Assembly: GCA_051655155.1 (NCBI GenBank) | Contig: JBOFZL010000015.1 | Location: 1 to 63,164, forward strand | Length of the DNA: 63,164 nucleotides | Origin: JBOFZL01 sp051655155 | GTDB lineage: Bacteria > Bacillota > Clostridia > Peptostreptococcales > Filifactoraceae | Direction of reading: 5' to 3' | Shown: in pieces, positions 25,822 to 35,598 of the stretch | Layout: each line of letters starts with the position of its first letter | How positions within the stretch are numbered: the first letter of the stretch is position 1 | Program-made: the position numbers and the translations under genes | Notes under the pieces: generated by a model | What the model saw: the letters and a program-made list of their open reading frames with translations, nothing else | Told to the model about the DNA's origin: nothing | Database searches by the model: none

Positions 25822-26175
25822 CTACTTGTGAACCCTTACGCCCTTAATATAAACATTTATTTTAGCCACCTTCATACCAGTCTGCTTTTCAACATAATAC
25901 TTAACCCTATCAATAATATTATCTGCAACAGTAGAAATTCTTGTTCCGTACTGAATAATAACATAAAGCCCTAAAATAATTCCCTCTTCTTTAATATCAA
26001 CAACAATTCCCTTTGTGCTATTATTGCTGGTAAGAAGCTCCACTATCCCCTTCTTCTCCCTATTCGCCATTCCCACAAGACCATAACATTCCATAGCTGC
26101 TAAGCCTGCGATTTTTGCAATAGTTTCTTTAGAAATAAAAATATTTCCATATTCATTAGATACGCTTGATAACAT
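25822..26175 (-). CDS. Asp23/Gls24 family protein (YloU)
   Basis: A 117-residue Asp23/Gls24 protein (IFISKETIAKIAGLAAMECYGLVGMANR ... VKYYVEKQTGMKVAKINVYIKGV). GGAGG-CAACT-ATG places the start at 26175; the frame extends to 26235 without a binding site. Family members are linked to envelope stress or lie next to fakA in lipid metabolism. It is divergent from rpmB. Confidence 0.9.
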   Translation of the reverse strand: MLSSVSNEYGNIFISKETIAKIAGLAAMECYGLVGMANREKKGIVELLTSNNSTKGIVVDIKEEGIILGLYVIIQYGTRISTVADNIIDRVKYYVEKQTGMKVAKINVYIKGVRVHK

Positions 26176-26384
26176 AGTTGCCTCCTTCATATAAATATAT
26201 ATAAACATAACCAATTTTACTTTACAAAATCTCAATAATATTCTATACTAAATTATAAATTTACACAAGCTATAGATTTTACTCTATAATAATTTAGAAT
26301 AACTTCTTGCCAAGTGTAAACAACTGTGATATTATATTAGATGTTGAATAATTAATAGAACCGAGATTAAGGAGGTGTTTCTAA

Positions 26385-26576
26385 ATGGCAAGAGTTTGTG
26401 ATGTGTGCGGAAAAGGTAAAATTTCCGGAAACCAAGTGAGTCACTCTAACCGTCATAGTAGAAGAACTTGGGCACCTAATCTAAGAGTAGTTAGAGCTAT
26501 TGTAGATGGTACTCCAAAGAAGCTTAAGGTATGTACAAGATGTTTAAGATCAGGAAAAGTACAAAGAGCCATATAA
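26385..26576 (+). CDS. rpmB: 50S ribosomal protein L28
   Basis: The 63-residue L28 has the start ARVCDVCGKGKISGNQVSHS and the second pair CTRCL, giving a four-cysteine zinc-type variant. AAGGAGG lies 8 bases before ATG. A terminator follows. Confidence 0.97.
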   Translation: MARVCDVCGKGKISGNQVSHSNRHSRRTWAPNLRVVRAIVDGTPKKLKVCTRCLRSGKVQRAI

Positions 26577-26599
26577 TTAAATCATTAATCAAAAAGTAC

Positions 26600-26637
26600 A
26601 AGCCAACTTATCCTATGATATTGTGGCTTTCTTTTTT
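26600..26637 (+). terminator. rpmB terminator
   Basis: AAGCCA and TGGCTT pair across an 18-base loop, followed by TCTTTTTTG on the plus strand, about 25 bases beyond the rpmB stop. Confidence 0.6.
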
Positions 26638-26696
26638 GTCAAAATTTATTTATTCTAATAATTTAATATATTAATTGCTTTGAAATAGGAGGAAAA

Positions 26697-27593
26697 ATGG
26701 ACTTTCGACAACTGGAATCATTTATAACAATAACAAAATATAAAAGTTTTTCAAAAGCTGCTAGAGAACTTTACCTTACTCAGCCTACTCTAAGTACTCA
26801 TATTCAAGCTTTAGAAAGAGAATTAAACATAGATTTATTCAAGAGAAAAGGAAGAAACATAGAACTTACTAAAGCTGGAGAAGTTTTCTTTTCTTATGCC
26901 GAAGGTATTATTAAAACGAGAAATCATGCAATATTTAGTTTAAATGAATACTTAGGAAAATTTGAAGGAACTATAAACATAACATCCAGCACAATACCAG
27001 AAGAATATATAATCCCTAAGATAATAGCTGAATTTAATAAATTATATCCACAGATAAAATTTAAGATAAGCCATCTTGACTCTCAAGATGTATTAGATGC
27101 CATAGAGGATAAAAAATATGACTTTGGATTTGTAGGATTAAAAAATTCTACAAGCTTAATCTATAAAGAATTATTTAATGATGAAATAGTTGTAATAGGA
27201 CCTAAATCTTCACCACTCAACAATATGCCCCTAACGTTAGAAGAAATTAGTAACTTACCTTTAATTCAACGTGAAGAAGGTTCTGGAAGCGGTAAATTCT
27301 TCACTCAAATATTAAGAGAAAAAAAACTAAGCAGTAATCTAAACGTAAAAGTAATTGCAGAAAATACGGAAACAATAAAAGAACTAGTTTCTCTAGGTGT
27401 AGGCTATTCGGTAATATCAAAAAAAGCATTGGGTCATATAAATCCTAATGCAAACCTTATAAGTTACTCTATAGCAGATATTAATCCTAATAGAAAATTT
27501 TACTTAGCAATGGCAAAAGACAGGGAATTATCTTCGCTAGACAAAAAATTTGTAGACTTCGCCCTAGACTTTTGTGAAAATTCCAAGATATAA
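26697..27593 (+). CDS. LysR family transcriptional regulator
   Basis: The 298 residues contain an N-terminal winged helix-turn-helix (SFSKAARELYLTQPTLSTHIQALERELNIDLF) and an effector-binding domain from about 90. The effector domain pattern (TSSTIPEEYIIPKIIAEF, REEGSGSGKFF, LGVGYSVISKKAL) resembles the clostridial CysB / selenium-metabolism associated LysR group. No obvious divergent target gene; rpmB lies upstream in the same direction behind a terminator. AGGAGG precedes the ATG. Confidence 0.85.
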   Translation: MDFRQLESFITITKYKSFSKAARELYLTQPTLSTHIQALERELNIDLFKRKGRNIELTKAGEVFFSYAEGIIKTRNHAIFSLNEYLGKFEGTINITSSTIPEEYIIPKIIAEFNKLYPQIKFKISHLDSQDVLDAIEDKKYDFGFVGLKNSTSLIYKELFNDEIVVIGPKSSPLNNMPLTLEEISNLPLIQREEGSGSGKFFTQILREKKLSSNLNVKVIAENTETIKELVSLGVGYSVISKKALGHINPNANLISYSIADINPNRKFYLAMAKDRELSSLDKKFVDFALDFCENSKI

Positions 27594-27602
27594 AAATTAT
27601 AT

Positions 27603-27656
27603 AAAAAAGACCATCGAAAAATAATTTGTATAATTATCTTCCAGTGGTCTTTTTAT
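27603..27656 (+). terminator. terminator after the LysR gene
   Basis: AAAAAGACCA / TGGTCTTTTT outer stem with an inner AATAATT / ATAATTAT pairing, followed by ATTATTCC; convergent with the YhgE/Pip gene. Confidence 0.6.
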
Positions 27657-27699
27657 TATTCCCTCATTAAAATCAATAAATTAATATTTTGCCCTCACC

Positions 27700-29874
27700 T
27701 TACATTAGTCCTGTTTTTTCAATCTTCTCTTCCAAAAATTCCTTTAAATCTATTATAGGCTTTCTTAAGGCTAATCCCACAACCAAAGAAATCGGTATAT
27801 AAAGCGAAAGTTTTATCAAATTTATTAAATAATAATTCTCATACATTCCTGCAATACATTCTCTCATAGCATCTATACCAAAGGTAAATGGTAAAAAAGG
27901 ATTTATTAGTATAAAAAAAGTTGAAGTTATTTCTATAGGGAATGTCCCTCCTGCACCGGCAACCTGAAATATCATAAAAATTACTGCTATCGCCTTTCCA
28001 ACATCGCCTAAAGACACAGCAAGGGTGTAGGTTATCATCGTAAACACAATAGATGAAAATGCCCCCGCAAAAATAAACCTAGCCGGTTCTAAACATTGTA
28101 TTCTCAAAAGATATAAATCTCCAAGACAAACTATTATCCCCTGTAGTATGCCTATAGTCATAAAAATTAAATATCTACCCAAATATTCTTCATACGGCTT
28201 AATATTTCTAATATTCTCATCTTCCTCTACTTTAAATTTAATAATCGCAGTTAAAATCAGTGATCCTACCCATATTGCCAATATAGAATAAAAAGAAGCC
28301 ATCGCACTTCCGTAGTTTTCAATAGGATAGATTTCGTTAGTATCCACTAATACTGGCGACGAAATAAAGTCTCCTGCCAATTCGGGATTTTCACTAATAA
28401 TCTCTATGAGTTTAGAAAATCTTTCATCAGACTCTACTGACTCTAGTTCTTTTATTATACCATCTACCTTACTGATACTTTTCCCTACCAAGATATTTGT
28501 ATTTTTCAAAGCTTCTATACTATTATTTACTGCATCTTGAGTCTTACCCATAGCAGCTGTCATCTTAGGTAAAGTAAGATTCATCTTAGATAATATACCT
28601 TGTATATTATCTATGTTTGAAAATCCATTAGTCATTTGATTTTCTATTAATGGTACAACCTCATCTTTATAAACATCTGATATATCATCCATCGTAGAAT
28701 TTACATAATTCATATCTTTAACTATAACATTTAATAATTCCTTTGGATAATCAGATCCCGTCTTCATTAAATCTGCTAACTGTTGAATATTTTTTTCTGT
28801 ATTTGTGATACTTATATTAACCCTATTGATTTTATCAATAATATTATCTATAGCTTTTGTCTTTAGTCCAAATATTTTTGCCGTGGATCTTATTCTTTCC
28901 AAAACTATAGAAAGTTTGTTATTAGCATCATAAACCTTTTGAAGTCTTGCTTTTATTGGCATCAATTGATTATATGACGATTCACCTAGCTGAGATAAAT
29001 TAGAAAAAGTACTTTCAAGATCTTTTTGTATCTGCTCATTATCATCTCTAATTACATCTACTATATTTGAAACAGAATCTCCTAATTGATGAGCCATAGC
29101 CTCCCCTGATTCAACAGAACTCTTCAACCCATCTAGCTGATTGATACTACTTTCGTTTATATCTTTTATATCCGGCATTATTAAGTTTGTAGCTTCCACT
29201 AAATCTCCTATAGCCTCTGCTGTAGCTTCAAAGCTTTTTATTCCCGTAGAAAAATCTTCTAAACTTTCCTTACTACTCTTCAAAAGACTAAGAATATCTG
29301 CTACAGGATCTATCCCTTTTTCTTTAAAAACTTTCTCTCCTACATTTAAAGCCGTAAGCACAACCTTCGAAATTTCTTTTACAAAAGCTTTATTAATGGT
29401 ATTTTGAAGCGTTGATACCCCTTTATCTGTTATCTTTGGAGCTATTGCATTCTTCTTCTCATTTACATAATACTGCAATTTAGGCCTTTGTATATCCCCT
29501 TTTAATATGCTTCCAATCTTATCGCTAAAATCCTCCGGAATAATTATAGAGGCATAATATTCTCCTGAATAAACTCCATCTATAGCCTCTTTTGTACTAA
29601 CAAACTGCCATCCTATACTATCATTGGCTCTTAAATTTTTTATAACCTTATCTCCTAAATTTACTTCCTGCCCTTCAATTAAAACCCCTTTATCCTCACT
29701 GGATACAGCTACTTTTATCCCCCTAGTATTACCATAAGGATCCCAACTTGCATGTATATTAACCCAAGCGTATAGGGATGGTAAAATAGCAAGTCCAATA
29801 GCTATAACTAAAGCCGTATAATTTGAACATATCTTTTTAACATCTCTCTTGTATATTCTAAATATATTTTTCAT
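27700..29874 (-). CDS. YhgE/Pip family membrane protein
   Basis: A 724-residue protein of the YhgE/Pip (phage infection protein) family. One N-terminal membrane helix (about 17-37, ALVIAIGLAILPSLYAWVNI) is followed by a long extracytoplasmic coiled-coil-rich region (about 40-520) and a C-terminal block of about five to six helices with an ABC-2 permease-like fold. ASWDPYGNTRGIKVAV is the characteristic early motif. Characterised relatives serve as phage receptors (Lactococcus Pip) or type VII secretion components; the role here is unknown. Confidence 0.85.
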   Translation of the reverse strand: MKNIFRIYKRDVKKICSNYTALVIAIGLAILPSLYAWVNIHASWDPYGNTRGIKVAVSSEDKGVLIEGQEVNLGDKVIKNLRANDSIGWQFVSTKEAIDGVYSGEYYASIIIPEDFSDKIGSILKGDIQRPKLQYYVNEKKNAIAPKITDKGVSTLQNTINKAFVKEISKVVLTALNVGEKVFKEKGIDPVADILSLLKSSKESLEDFSTGIKSFEATAEAIGDLVEATNLIMPDIKDINESSINQLDGLKSSVESGEAMAHQLGDSVSNIVDVIRDDNEQIQKDLESTFSNLSQLGESSYNQLMPIKARLQKVYDANNKLSIVLERIRSTAKIFGLKTKAIDNIIDKINRVNISITNTEKNIQQLADLMKTGSDYPKELLNVIVKDMNYVNSTMDDISDVYKDEVVPLIENQMTNGFSNIDNIQGILSKMNLTLPKMTAAMGKTQDAVNNSIEALKNTNILVGKSISKVDGIIKELESVESDERFSKLIEIISENPELAGDFISSPVLVDTNEIYPIENYGSAMASFYSILAIWVGSLILTAIIKFKVEEDENIRNIKPYEEYLGRYLIFMTIGILQGIIVCLGDLYLLRIQCLEPARFIFAGAFSSIVFTMITYTLAVSLGDVGKAIAVIFMIFQVAGAGGTFPIEITSTFFILINPFLPFTFGIDAMRECIAGMYENYYLINLIKLSLYIPISLVVGLALRKPIIDLKEFLEEKIEKTGLM

Positions 29875-30078
29875 AATCCACTTCCTTAAACTTTGATAAA
29901 ACGAATATACCCTACCAAAATATCTTTTTAATCATCAATATCTTCTTATTCACTCTAATTACACTATAACAAATATAAATTCCTGTCAAGAATAAAAGCT
30001 TTTATTTTAAAAAAACAAAAAATAAACCTTTATAATAGGTCTATTACTAATATTTGTGTATGTTTTCTATGTTATCTA

Positions 30079-30116
30079 AAAACAAAAGCCACTCACTATT
30101 TTCTTGTGAATGACTT
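30079..30116 (-). terminator. terminator of the fab operon after fabZ
   Basis: On the minus strand an 11-bp stem with G-U pairs (AAGTCATTCAC / GTGAGTGGCTT) followed by TTGTTTTTAG, 17 bases beyond the fabZ stop. Confidence 0.65.
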
Positions 30117-30132
30117 TCCCTTATTCTTATAC

Positions 30133-30567
30133 CTATTTATAGTCGTTTTTTATTATAGCAAAACTTAGCTCCCCTTGAGCACATATCTTTCCACTTACTT
30201 TTACTGTTCCTTTTGCAAAATAAAATGGATGCTTCTGCTTTGTTAACTGGCATTCAATCTCTATTTTATCATTAGGAAGTATCGGTTGTCTAAACTTCAC
30301 ATTGTTCAAACCAGTAAAAAAAGGCGTGTAATCTCCTCCATATTCTGTCATCTTCGCTTCCACTAAGACACAACAAGTCTGAGCCATCATTTCGCATTGA
30401 ATTACTCCTGGAACTATTGGAGAGTTTGGAAAATGTCCTTGTAAAAAGTATTCATCACCCCTTACAGTATAAATCCCCTTTGCAAGCTCACCCTCTAAAT
30501 ATACCTCTTCAATTAAAAGCATTGGCTCTCTATGAGGCAAAATCTTCTTTATTTCTTCTAAATTCAT
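30133..30567 (-). CDS. fabZ: 3-hydroxyacyl-ACP dehydratase FabZ
   Basis: Dehydrates 3-hydroxyacyl-ACP to trans-2-enoyl-ACP. The 144-residue hot-dog fold protein has LPHREPMLLIEEVY, catalytic His in GHFPNSPIVPGV and catalytic Glu in QCEMMAQT. Last gene of the fab operon, 9 bases after fabF. Confidence 0.95.
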   Translation of the reverse strand: MNLEEIKKILPHREPMLLIEEVYLEGELAKGIYTVRGDEYFLQGHFPNSPIVPGVIQCEMMAQTCCVLVEAKMTEYGGDYTPFFTGLNNVKFRQPILPNDKIEIECQLTKQKHPFYFAKGTVKVSGKICAQGELSFAIIKNDYK

Positions 30568-30576
30568 ATTTACCCC

Positions 30577-31803
30577 CTAAAGCTTTTTAAACACTATAAC
30601 TCCATTATGTCCGCCAAAACCTAGAGAAGATGATATTGCCATACTAATTTCTCTGGAAATAGCCTTATTTGGAGTAATATTTAGATCACAATCAGGATCT
30701 GCCTCCTTATAACCTATTGTTGGTGGTACTATTCCTTCTTCAATAGCCTTAATTGAAGCTATAGCTTCAATAACTCCTGCTGCCCCTAAAAGATGTCCTG
30801 TCATAGATTTAGTAGAACTTACACTACACTTATAAGCATCTTCCTTACCCAGTGCCATTTTAATCGCTAAAGTTTCAGTCTTATCATTAAGCGGAGTGCT
30901 TGTTCCATGAGCATTAATATATAAGGAAGAAGCATCCTTAATCCCTCCTGCCTCATCCACTGCACTTTTTATAGCCTTAAAAGCTCCTTGAGCCTCTGGA
31001 TGTGGTGCTGTTATATGGTGAGCATCGCAAGTGTTTCCATAACCACAAATCTCTGCATATATTTTTGCACCTCTCGCCTTTGCATGTCCATATTCCTCAA
31101 GAATTATAGCTCCAGCCCCTTCGCCCATAACAAATCCATCTCTTCTCATATCAAAAGGCACAGAAGCATTCTCCTTGTCATTCCTGCTTGTTAATGCCAT
31201 GCAGTTTGTAAAACCTGCAAAAGCAATAGGAACTATAGAAGCCTCAGATCCCCCTGCAATTATAGCATCTGCATAACCATGCTTAATAGACCTAAACGCC
31301 TCTCCTATAGCATGAGTTGAAGTCGCACAAGCTGTAACTACCGGTAAACATGGACCTTGGGCATTAAATTTAATAGCAATACTTCCAGCTGCTATGTTAG
31401 ATATCATCATAGGTATAACAAAAGGAGATACCCTGCTTGATCCTTTTTCCATAAGTTTCTTTTGTTCAGTAACAAGAGATGATATTCCACCTATTCCAGA
31501 ACCAAAATAAACCCCTAATCTTTCTGGATCTATAATAAGCCTACTATCTTCCATGGCTTGAGTAGCAGCTGCCAAAGCATACTGGGTATATAAATCATTT
31601 CTTCTTATATCAGACTTATCCATATAAAGTTCTGGTTTAAAACCTTTCACTTCAGCAGCTATCTTAACCTTAAAATCTTCTGTATCAAATTTTGTAATCT
31701 CATCTATGCCACAGATTCCATTTTTCATAGACTCCCACATTTCTGAAGCCGTATTTCCTATTGGGCTAATAGCCCCTATTCCAGTTATCACTACTCTCTT
31801 CAT
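30577..31803 (-). CDS. fabF: 3-oxoacyl-ACP synthase II FabF
   Basis: Elongating condensing enzyme of type II fatty acid synthesis. The 408 residues carry the Cys-His-His triad in VTACATSTHAIGEA, NAHGTSTPLNDKTE and STKSMTGHLLGAAG. Preceded by the nitronate monooxygenase-like gene (9-base gap) and followed by fabZ. Confidence 0.96.
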   Translation of the reverse strand: MKRVVITGIGAISPIGNTASEMWESMKNGICGIDEITKFDTEDFKVKIAAEVKGFKPELYMDKSDIRRNDLYTQYALAAATQAMEDSRLIIDPERLGVYFGSGIGGISSLVTEQKKLMEKGSSRVSPFVIPMMISNIAAGSIAIKFNAQGPCLPVVTACATSTHAIGEAFRSIKHGYADAIIAGGSEASIVPIAFAGFTNCMALTSRNDKENASVPFDMRRDGFVMGEGAGAIILEEYGHAKARGAKIYAEICGYGNTCDAHHITAPHPEAQGAFKAIKSAVDEAGGIKDASSLYINAHGTSTPLNDKTETLAIKMALGKEDAYKCSVSSTKSMTGHLLGAAGVIEAIASIKAIEEGIVPPTIGYKEADPDCDLNITPNKAISREISMAISSSLGFGGHNGVIVFKKL

Positions 31804-31812
31804 ATCTAACTC

Positions 31813-32895
31813 CTAACCATTATATTCAAATTCTAATTTTTTAAACAGCTCACTAACAGATATAATTTCCTCTACCCTATATCCATTAGCTCCAATAAAA
31901 ACAAATCCTTTATCTAATTTTCCCTTACAGGCATTGGCAAGCGCCAACGAAATACAATAAGGACTTTTTTCCATCTTACATGTACTTATGCAATGAAATG
32001 GGCAATTTTTAGGATTAAGCATACCCTCTTTTGCTTTCTCAGTAAAATCGTTTTTTATAGCTCTTCCCGGCAAACCCACTGGACTTTTTATAATAACTAT
32101 GTCCTCCTGCTTACAATCAAGATATGCTCTCTTGAAATCAAGGCTGCCATCACATTCATTTGTGGCAACAAATCGAGTTCCCATCTGAACTGCTGATACA
32201 CCCTTATCCAATATTCTCTTTATATCTTTCCCACTAAATATTCCTCCTCCTGCAAATAACGGTATCTTACAACCATACTTAAACTCCAGTTCATTAATTA
32301 CCTTAAGACAATCATTAACCAGTTTATCCAAGCTAAACTCTTCTTTAAATATATCTTCTTCTTTGAAACCCAGATGACCCCCAGCCATTGGTCCTTCTAA
32401 AACAAATGCATCTGGAGGATAATTCTCCTTTTCTATCCAATACTTAGTAATCAGATTTATAGCCTTCCCCGATGAAATTATAGGCACCAATTTTGTCTTA
32501 ATACCTTCCCCAAAATCTTCCTTTGCCTTCCTCAACACCTCTGGCAACTTAAGAGGTAACCCTGCACCTGCAAATATAATATCTATACCCTCTTTTATGG
32601 CTACATACGAAAGTTCCTCAAAATTAGAAAGAGCCACCATTATATTTACTCCTAAGATTCCATTAGTTTTTGACTTAGCCTTTCTAATCTCATCTTGCAA
32701 AGCTTCGCAACTTGCCTCTTCTTTTTTAGAAGAATATTTTTTATCCAACATCCAAAGTCCAGCTGCCGATATAACTCCTACTCCGCCTGCCTCTGCCACA
32801 GCAGAAGCTAATGAAGCTCCTGATATTCCTATCCCCATTCCTCCTTGGATTATTGGTACTTTCATATCTAAACCCTTAAACATGAATCCCTTCAC
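31813..32895 (-). CDS. nitronate monooxygenase / FabK-like flavoprotein with Cys-rich segment
   Basis: A 360-residue TIM-barrel FMN enzyme of the nitronate monooxygenase/FabK superfamily (PIIQGGMGIGISGASLASAVAEAGGVGVIS; LEGPMAGGHLG; FAGGGIFSGKDI). It is clearly different from the 314-residue FabK encoded three genes upstream and is longer. Near residue 300 it has a cysteine cluster, C-x3-C-x3-C-x6-C (NCPFHCISTCKMEKSPYC), absent from FabK. It may be a second enoyl reductase, a nitronate or quinone-type oxidoreductase, or a flavoenzyme acting on acyl chains. Its place between fabG and fabF argues for a lipid role; the exact reaction is unknown. Confidence 0.75.
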   Translation of the reverse strand: MKGFMFKGLDMKVPIIQGGMGIGISGASLASAVAEAGGVGVISAAGLWMLDKKYSSKKEEASCEALQDEIRKAKSKTNGILGVNIMVALSNFEELSYVAIKEGIDIIFAGAGLPLKLPEVLRKAKEDFGEGIKTKLVPIISSGKAINLITKYWIEKENYPPDAFVLEGPMAGGHLGFKEEDIFKEEFSLDKLVNDCLKVINELEFKYGCKIPLFAGGGIFSGKDIKRILDKGVSAVQMGTRFVATNECDGSLDFKRAYLDCKQEDIVIIKSPVGLPGRAIKNDFTEKAKEGMLNPKNCPFHCISTCKMEKSPYCISLALANACKGKLDKGFVFIGANGYRVEEIISVSELFKKLEFEYNG

Positions 32896-32908
32896 AAAAC
32901 ACCATCCT

Positions 32909-33649
32909 TTACATACTTAACCCACCATCTATCTTAATAACTTGACCTGTAATATAATCTCCTCCATCACCTGCCAAATAGGCTACCATTTTTCCTACAT
33001 CCTCTACCCTACCTCTTTTTTTAAGTGGAATTTGTGCAGTAACCTTTTCTAAAACTTCCATCGAAAGTGCATTACTCATATCCGTTTCTATAAACCCTGG
33101 AGCAATAACATTACAATTAATATTTCTTGGAGCAAGTTCCTTAGCCAAAGACTTAGTGAGAGCAATTAATCCTCCCTTAGATGCCGAATAATTTAACTGT
33201 CCTGGATTTCCTATAATCCCTGAAACTGAACTTATATTTATAATTCTTCCATACCTCTTTTTAGTTAAAATTGGTACTGTATGCTTTACAATATTAAAAG
33301 CACCCTTTAAATTTGTATCCAATACCATATCAAAATCTTCCTCTTTCATAGTTAAAAGCAATCCATCCTTCGTAATTCCTGCATTATTAACTACAATGTC
33401 AATAGAACCCATATCCCTAACAACTTCTCCAACTACCGATTTACACTCATCAAAGTCAGTTACATTACACTTATAAGCAATAGCAAAAGTTCCAAGACTT
33501 TTTATATCTTCCACAACAGAATCCGCCATATCCTTATTTCCACCATAAAGCACAGCTAACCTAGCTCCATGCCTCGCTAACTCTAGGCATATAGCCCTTC
33601 CTATACCCCTAGAACCTCCTGTAACAATAGCTATTTTATCTCTAAGCAT
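32909..33649 (-). CDS. fabG: 3-oxoacyl-ACP reductase FabG
   Basis: NADPH-dependent reduction of 3-oxoacyl-ACP. The 246-residue short-chain dehydrogenase has TGGSRGIGRAI, NNAG, and the Ser-Tyr-Lys triad in ISSVSG and YSASKGGL. One base separates it from the fabD stop. Confidence 0.96.
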   Translation of the reverse strand: MLRDKIAIVTGGSRGIGRAICLELARHGARLAVLYGGNKDMADSVVEDIKSLGTFAIAYKCNVTDFDECKSVVGEVVRDMGSIDIVVNNAGITKDGLLLTMKEEDFDMVLDTNLKGAFNIVKHTVPILTKKRYGRIINISSVSGIIGNPGQLNYSASKGGLIALTKSLAKELAPRNINCNVIAPGFIETDMSNALSMEVLEKVTAQIPLKKRGRVEDVGKMVAYLAGDGGDYITGQVIKIDGGLSM

Positions 33650-33650
33650 C

Positions 33651-34598
33651 TTATTCTCCTTTTATTGCCTTTACAGCCAAATTAAAACTATCTACATCTT
33701 GAACATTAACTATCTTAATTTCATTAGTTTCTATACCATTCTTACTTAAATCTACTATAGTTTTCTTTACAAATCCTGACAAGGTATTACCAGGACCAAT
33801 TTCAATAAATATATTTACCCCATCTAGAATCATTGCCTTAACAATGTCACACCATTTAACAGGATTATTTACTTGCTTCATTAAGTTTTCACCAAACTCT
33901 TCTTTATAGAGTTCACCTGTAAAATTTGAATATACAGGTATATTTCCTAGGCTCATGCTTTCGCCTTTTAAAAACTCCCCAAATTTTTTTGACGCATTGT
34001 TCATATAAGGAGAATGGAAACCTCCACTCACAGGTAACTTAAGAGCCTTTCCAAAATTTTCCTTAACTTTAGAAATTAGTTCATTCAAAGACCCTTCTCC
34101 AACAGCAACAACAACCTGACCTGGACAATTAAAATTTACCGGATATGCATCTAAAATATTATTGCAGATTTCTATGACAACTCCATCAGAAAGCCCCATA
34201 ACCGCTACTAAACAAGATGATATGGAATCGGAAGCCTCTTGCATTAACCTCGCCCTTTCCATAACAATCTCCAAACCCTTTTCCACAGAATAATAACCTG
34301 CATAAGCAAGAGCTGACAGTTCCCCAAGAGAAAACCCAGCAACAACATCTGCCTTAATATTACTTTCATCCATCAGCCTAGCGATAGCCATGTTAACCGT
34401 ATATATACAAGGCTGAGTATTAATAGTCCTACTAAGTTCCTCTATTGAACCATTAAAACACAGGTTCTCCAACCCATCCATTTTAGAATTTCCCATTTGA
34501 AAAACAGACCTAACACTATCACTATAATCAAATAGTTCCTTGCCCATTCCTACCTTCTGTGCTCCTTGACCTGCAAAAATAAATGCTATTTTCCCCAT
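33651..34598 (-). CDS. fabD: malonyl-CoA:ACP transacylase FabD
   Basis: Loads malonyl groups onto ACP. The 315 residues show the serine elbow AGFSLGELSALAYAG (Phe where many FabD have His in GHSLG), the GGFHSPYM segment with catalytic His, and IEIGPGNTLSGF. ATG overlaps the end of fabK by 13 bases. Confidence 0.94.
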   Translation of the reverse strand: MGKIAFIFAGQGAQKVGMGKELFDYSDSVRSVFQMGNSKMDGLENLCFNGSIEELSRTINTQPCIYTVNMAIARLMDESNIKADVVAGFSLGELSALAYAGYYSVEKGLEIVMERARLMQEASDSISSCLVAVMGLSDGVVIEICNNILDAYPVNFNCPGQVVVAVGEGSLNELISKVKENFGKALKLPVSGGFHSPYMNNASKKFGEFLKGESMSLGNIPVYSNFTGELYKEEFGENLMKQVNNPVKWCDIVKAMILDGVNIFIEIGPGNTLSGFVKKTIVDLSKNGIETNEIKIVNVQDVDSFNLAVKAIKGE

Positions 34599-35530
34599 AA
34601 CATCGCTCCTTCAACTAACCTATCTGCCTCTATCATAATATCTTCAATTATATCTTTAACAGATTGCTCTTTCTTTACCATAGCAGCAACTTGTCCTGCC
34701 ATAAAACATCCCTTTTCCAAATCTCCATCAACAACAGCCCTTCTTAATGCTCCAGAGCCTAAATTTTCCAATTCCTCATTGGAAAATTCCATATTATACT
34801 CAAGCTTAGCAAACTCCCTTGAAAATGAAGTCTTTATAGACCTAACAGGATGGCCTAACCTTCTGCCAGTTGCTATAGTATCTATATCTTTAGCCTTAAG
34901 TACCCTCTCCTTATAATTTTTATGAATCTTACACTCAAAAGCTGACAAAAACCTTGTCCCCATCTGAACGCCTATAGCACCTAAAGCTAAAGTCGCTATA
35001 AAACCACGCCCATCACAAATTCCACCAGCCCCTATAACAGGTATACTAACAGAGTCGCAAATCTGCGGAATAAGTACCATGGAAGTAATTTCACCTACAT
35101 GCCCCCCTGACTCTCCACCCTCAGCAATAACGCAAGTAGCACCATATCTTTCCATAAGTTTAGCCATAGCTGTAGATGGAACTACAGGTAATATTTTAAT
35201 ACCTGCCGACTTCCAGCCCTTCATATATTTCGCTGGATTTCCTGCCCCTGTTGTAACTACAGGAACATTCTCCTCTATAATAAGCTCTGCTACCTCGTCC
35301 ACAAAAGGACTCATCAGCATTATATTTACCCCAAAAGGCTTATTCGTAATACTTCTTAATTTTCTAATCTCTTCCCTTAAATACTTAGCATCCATATTCA
35401 TAGCTGATATAACACCTAGACCACCTGCCTCACTTACGGCAGCCGCAAGAGTAGAATCTGAAATCCACGCCATGCCTCCTTGAATTATTGGTTTTTCTAT
35501 TTCTAAAATATCACATAACTTAGTTCTCAT
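34586..35530 (-). CDS. fabK: enoyl-ACP reductase FabK
   Basis: FMN-dependent enoyl-ACP reductase, the final step of each elongation cycle. The 314-residue length and motifs (KPIIQGGMAWISDSTLAAAVSEAGGLGVIS, VIAEGGESGGHVGE, PVIGAGGICDGRG) match FabK. It is read after acpP, past a hairpin in the 68-base gap. Downstream genes overlap or nearly abut. Confidence 0.93.
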   Translation of the reverse strand: MRTKLCDILEIEKPIIQGGMAWISDSTLAAAVSEAGGLGVISAMNMDAKYLREEIRKLRSITNKPFGVNIMLMSPFVDEVAELIIEENVPVVTTGAGNPAKYMKGWKSAGIKILPVVPSTAMAKLMERYGATCVIAEGGESGGHVGEITSMVLIPQICDSVSIPVIGAGGICDGRGFIATLALGAIGVQMGTRFLSAFECKIHKNYKERVLKAKDIDTIATGRRLGHPVRSIKTSFSREFAKLEYNMEFSNEELENLGSGALRRAVVDGDLEKGCFMAGQVAAMVKKEQSVKDIIEDIMIEADRLVEGAMLWGK

Positions 35531-35544
35531 ACATCCTCCTGATT

Positions 35545-35589
35545 TTTAAAAAGGCTGTCACACAAATGATACTCATCCATGTAACAACC
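35545..35589 (-). terminator. partial terminator or attenuator between acpP and fabK
   Basis: On the minus strand a 10-bp stem with two G-U pairs (GGTTGTTACA / TGTGACAGCC) is followed by TTTTTAAAAA, starting 10 bases after the acpP stop. Incomplete termination here would raise acpP transcript over downstream enzymes. Confidence 0.65.
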
Positions 35590-35598
35590 CTTATCATC

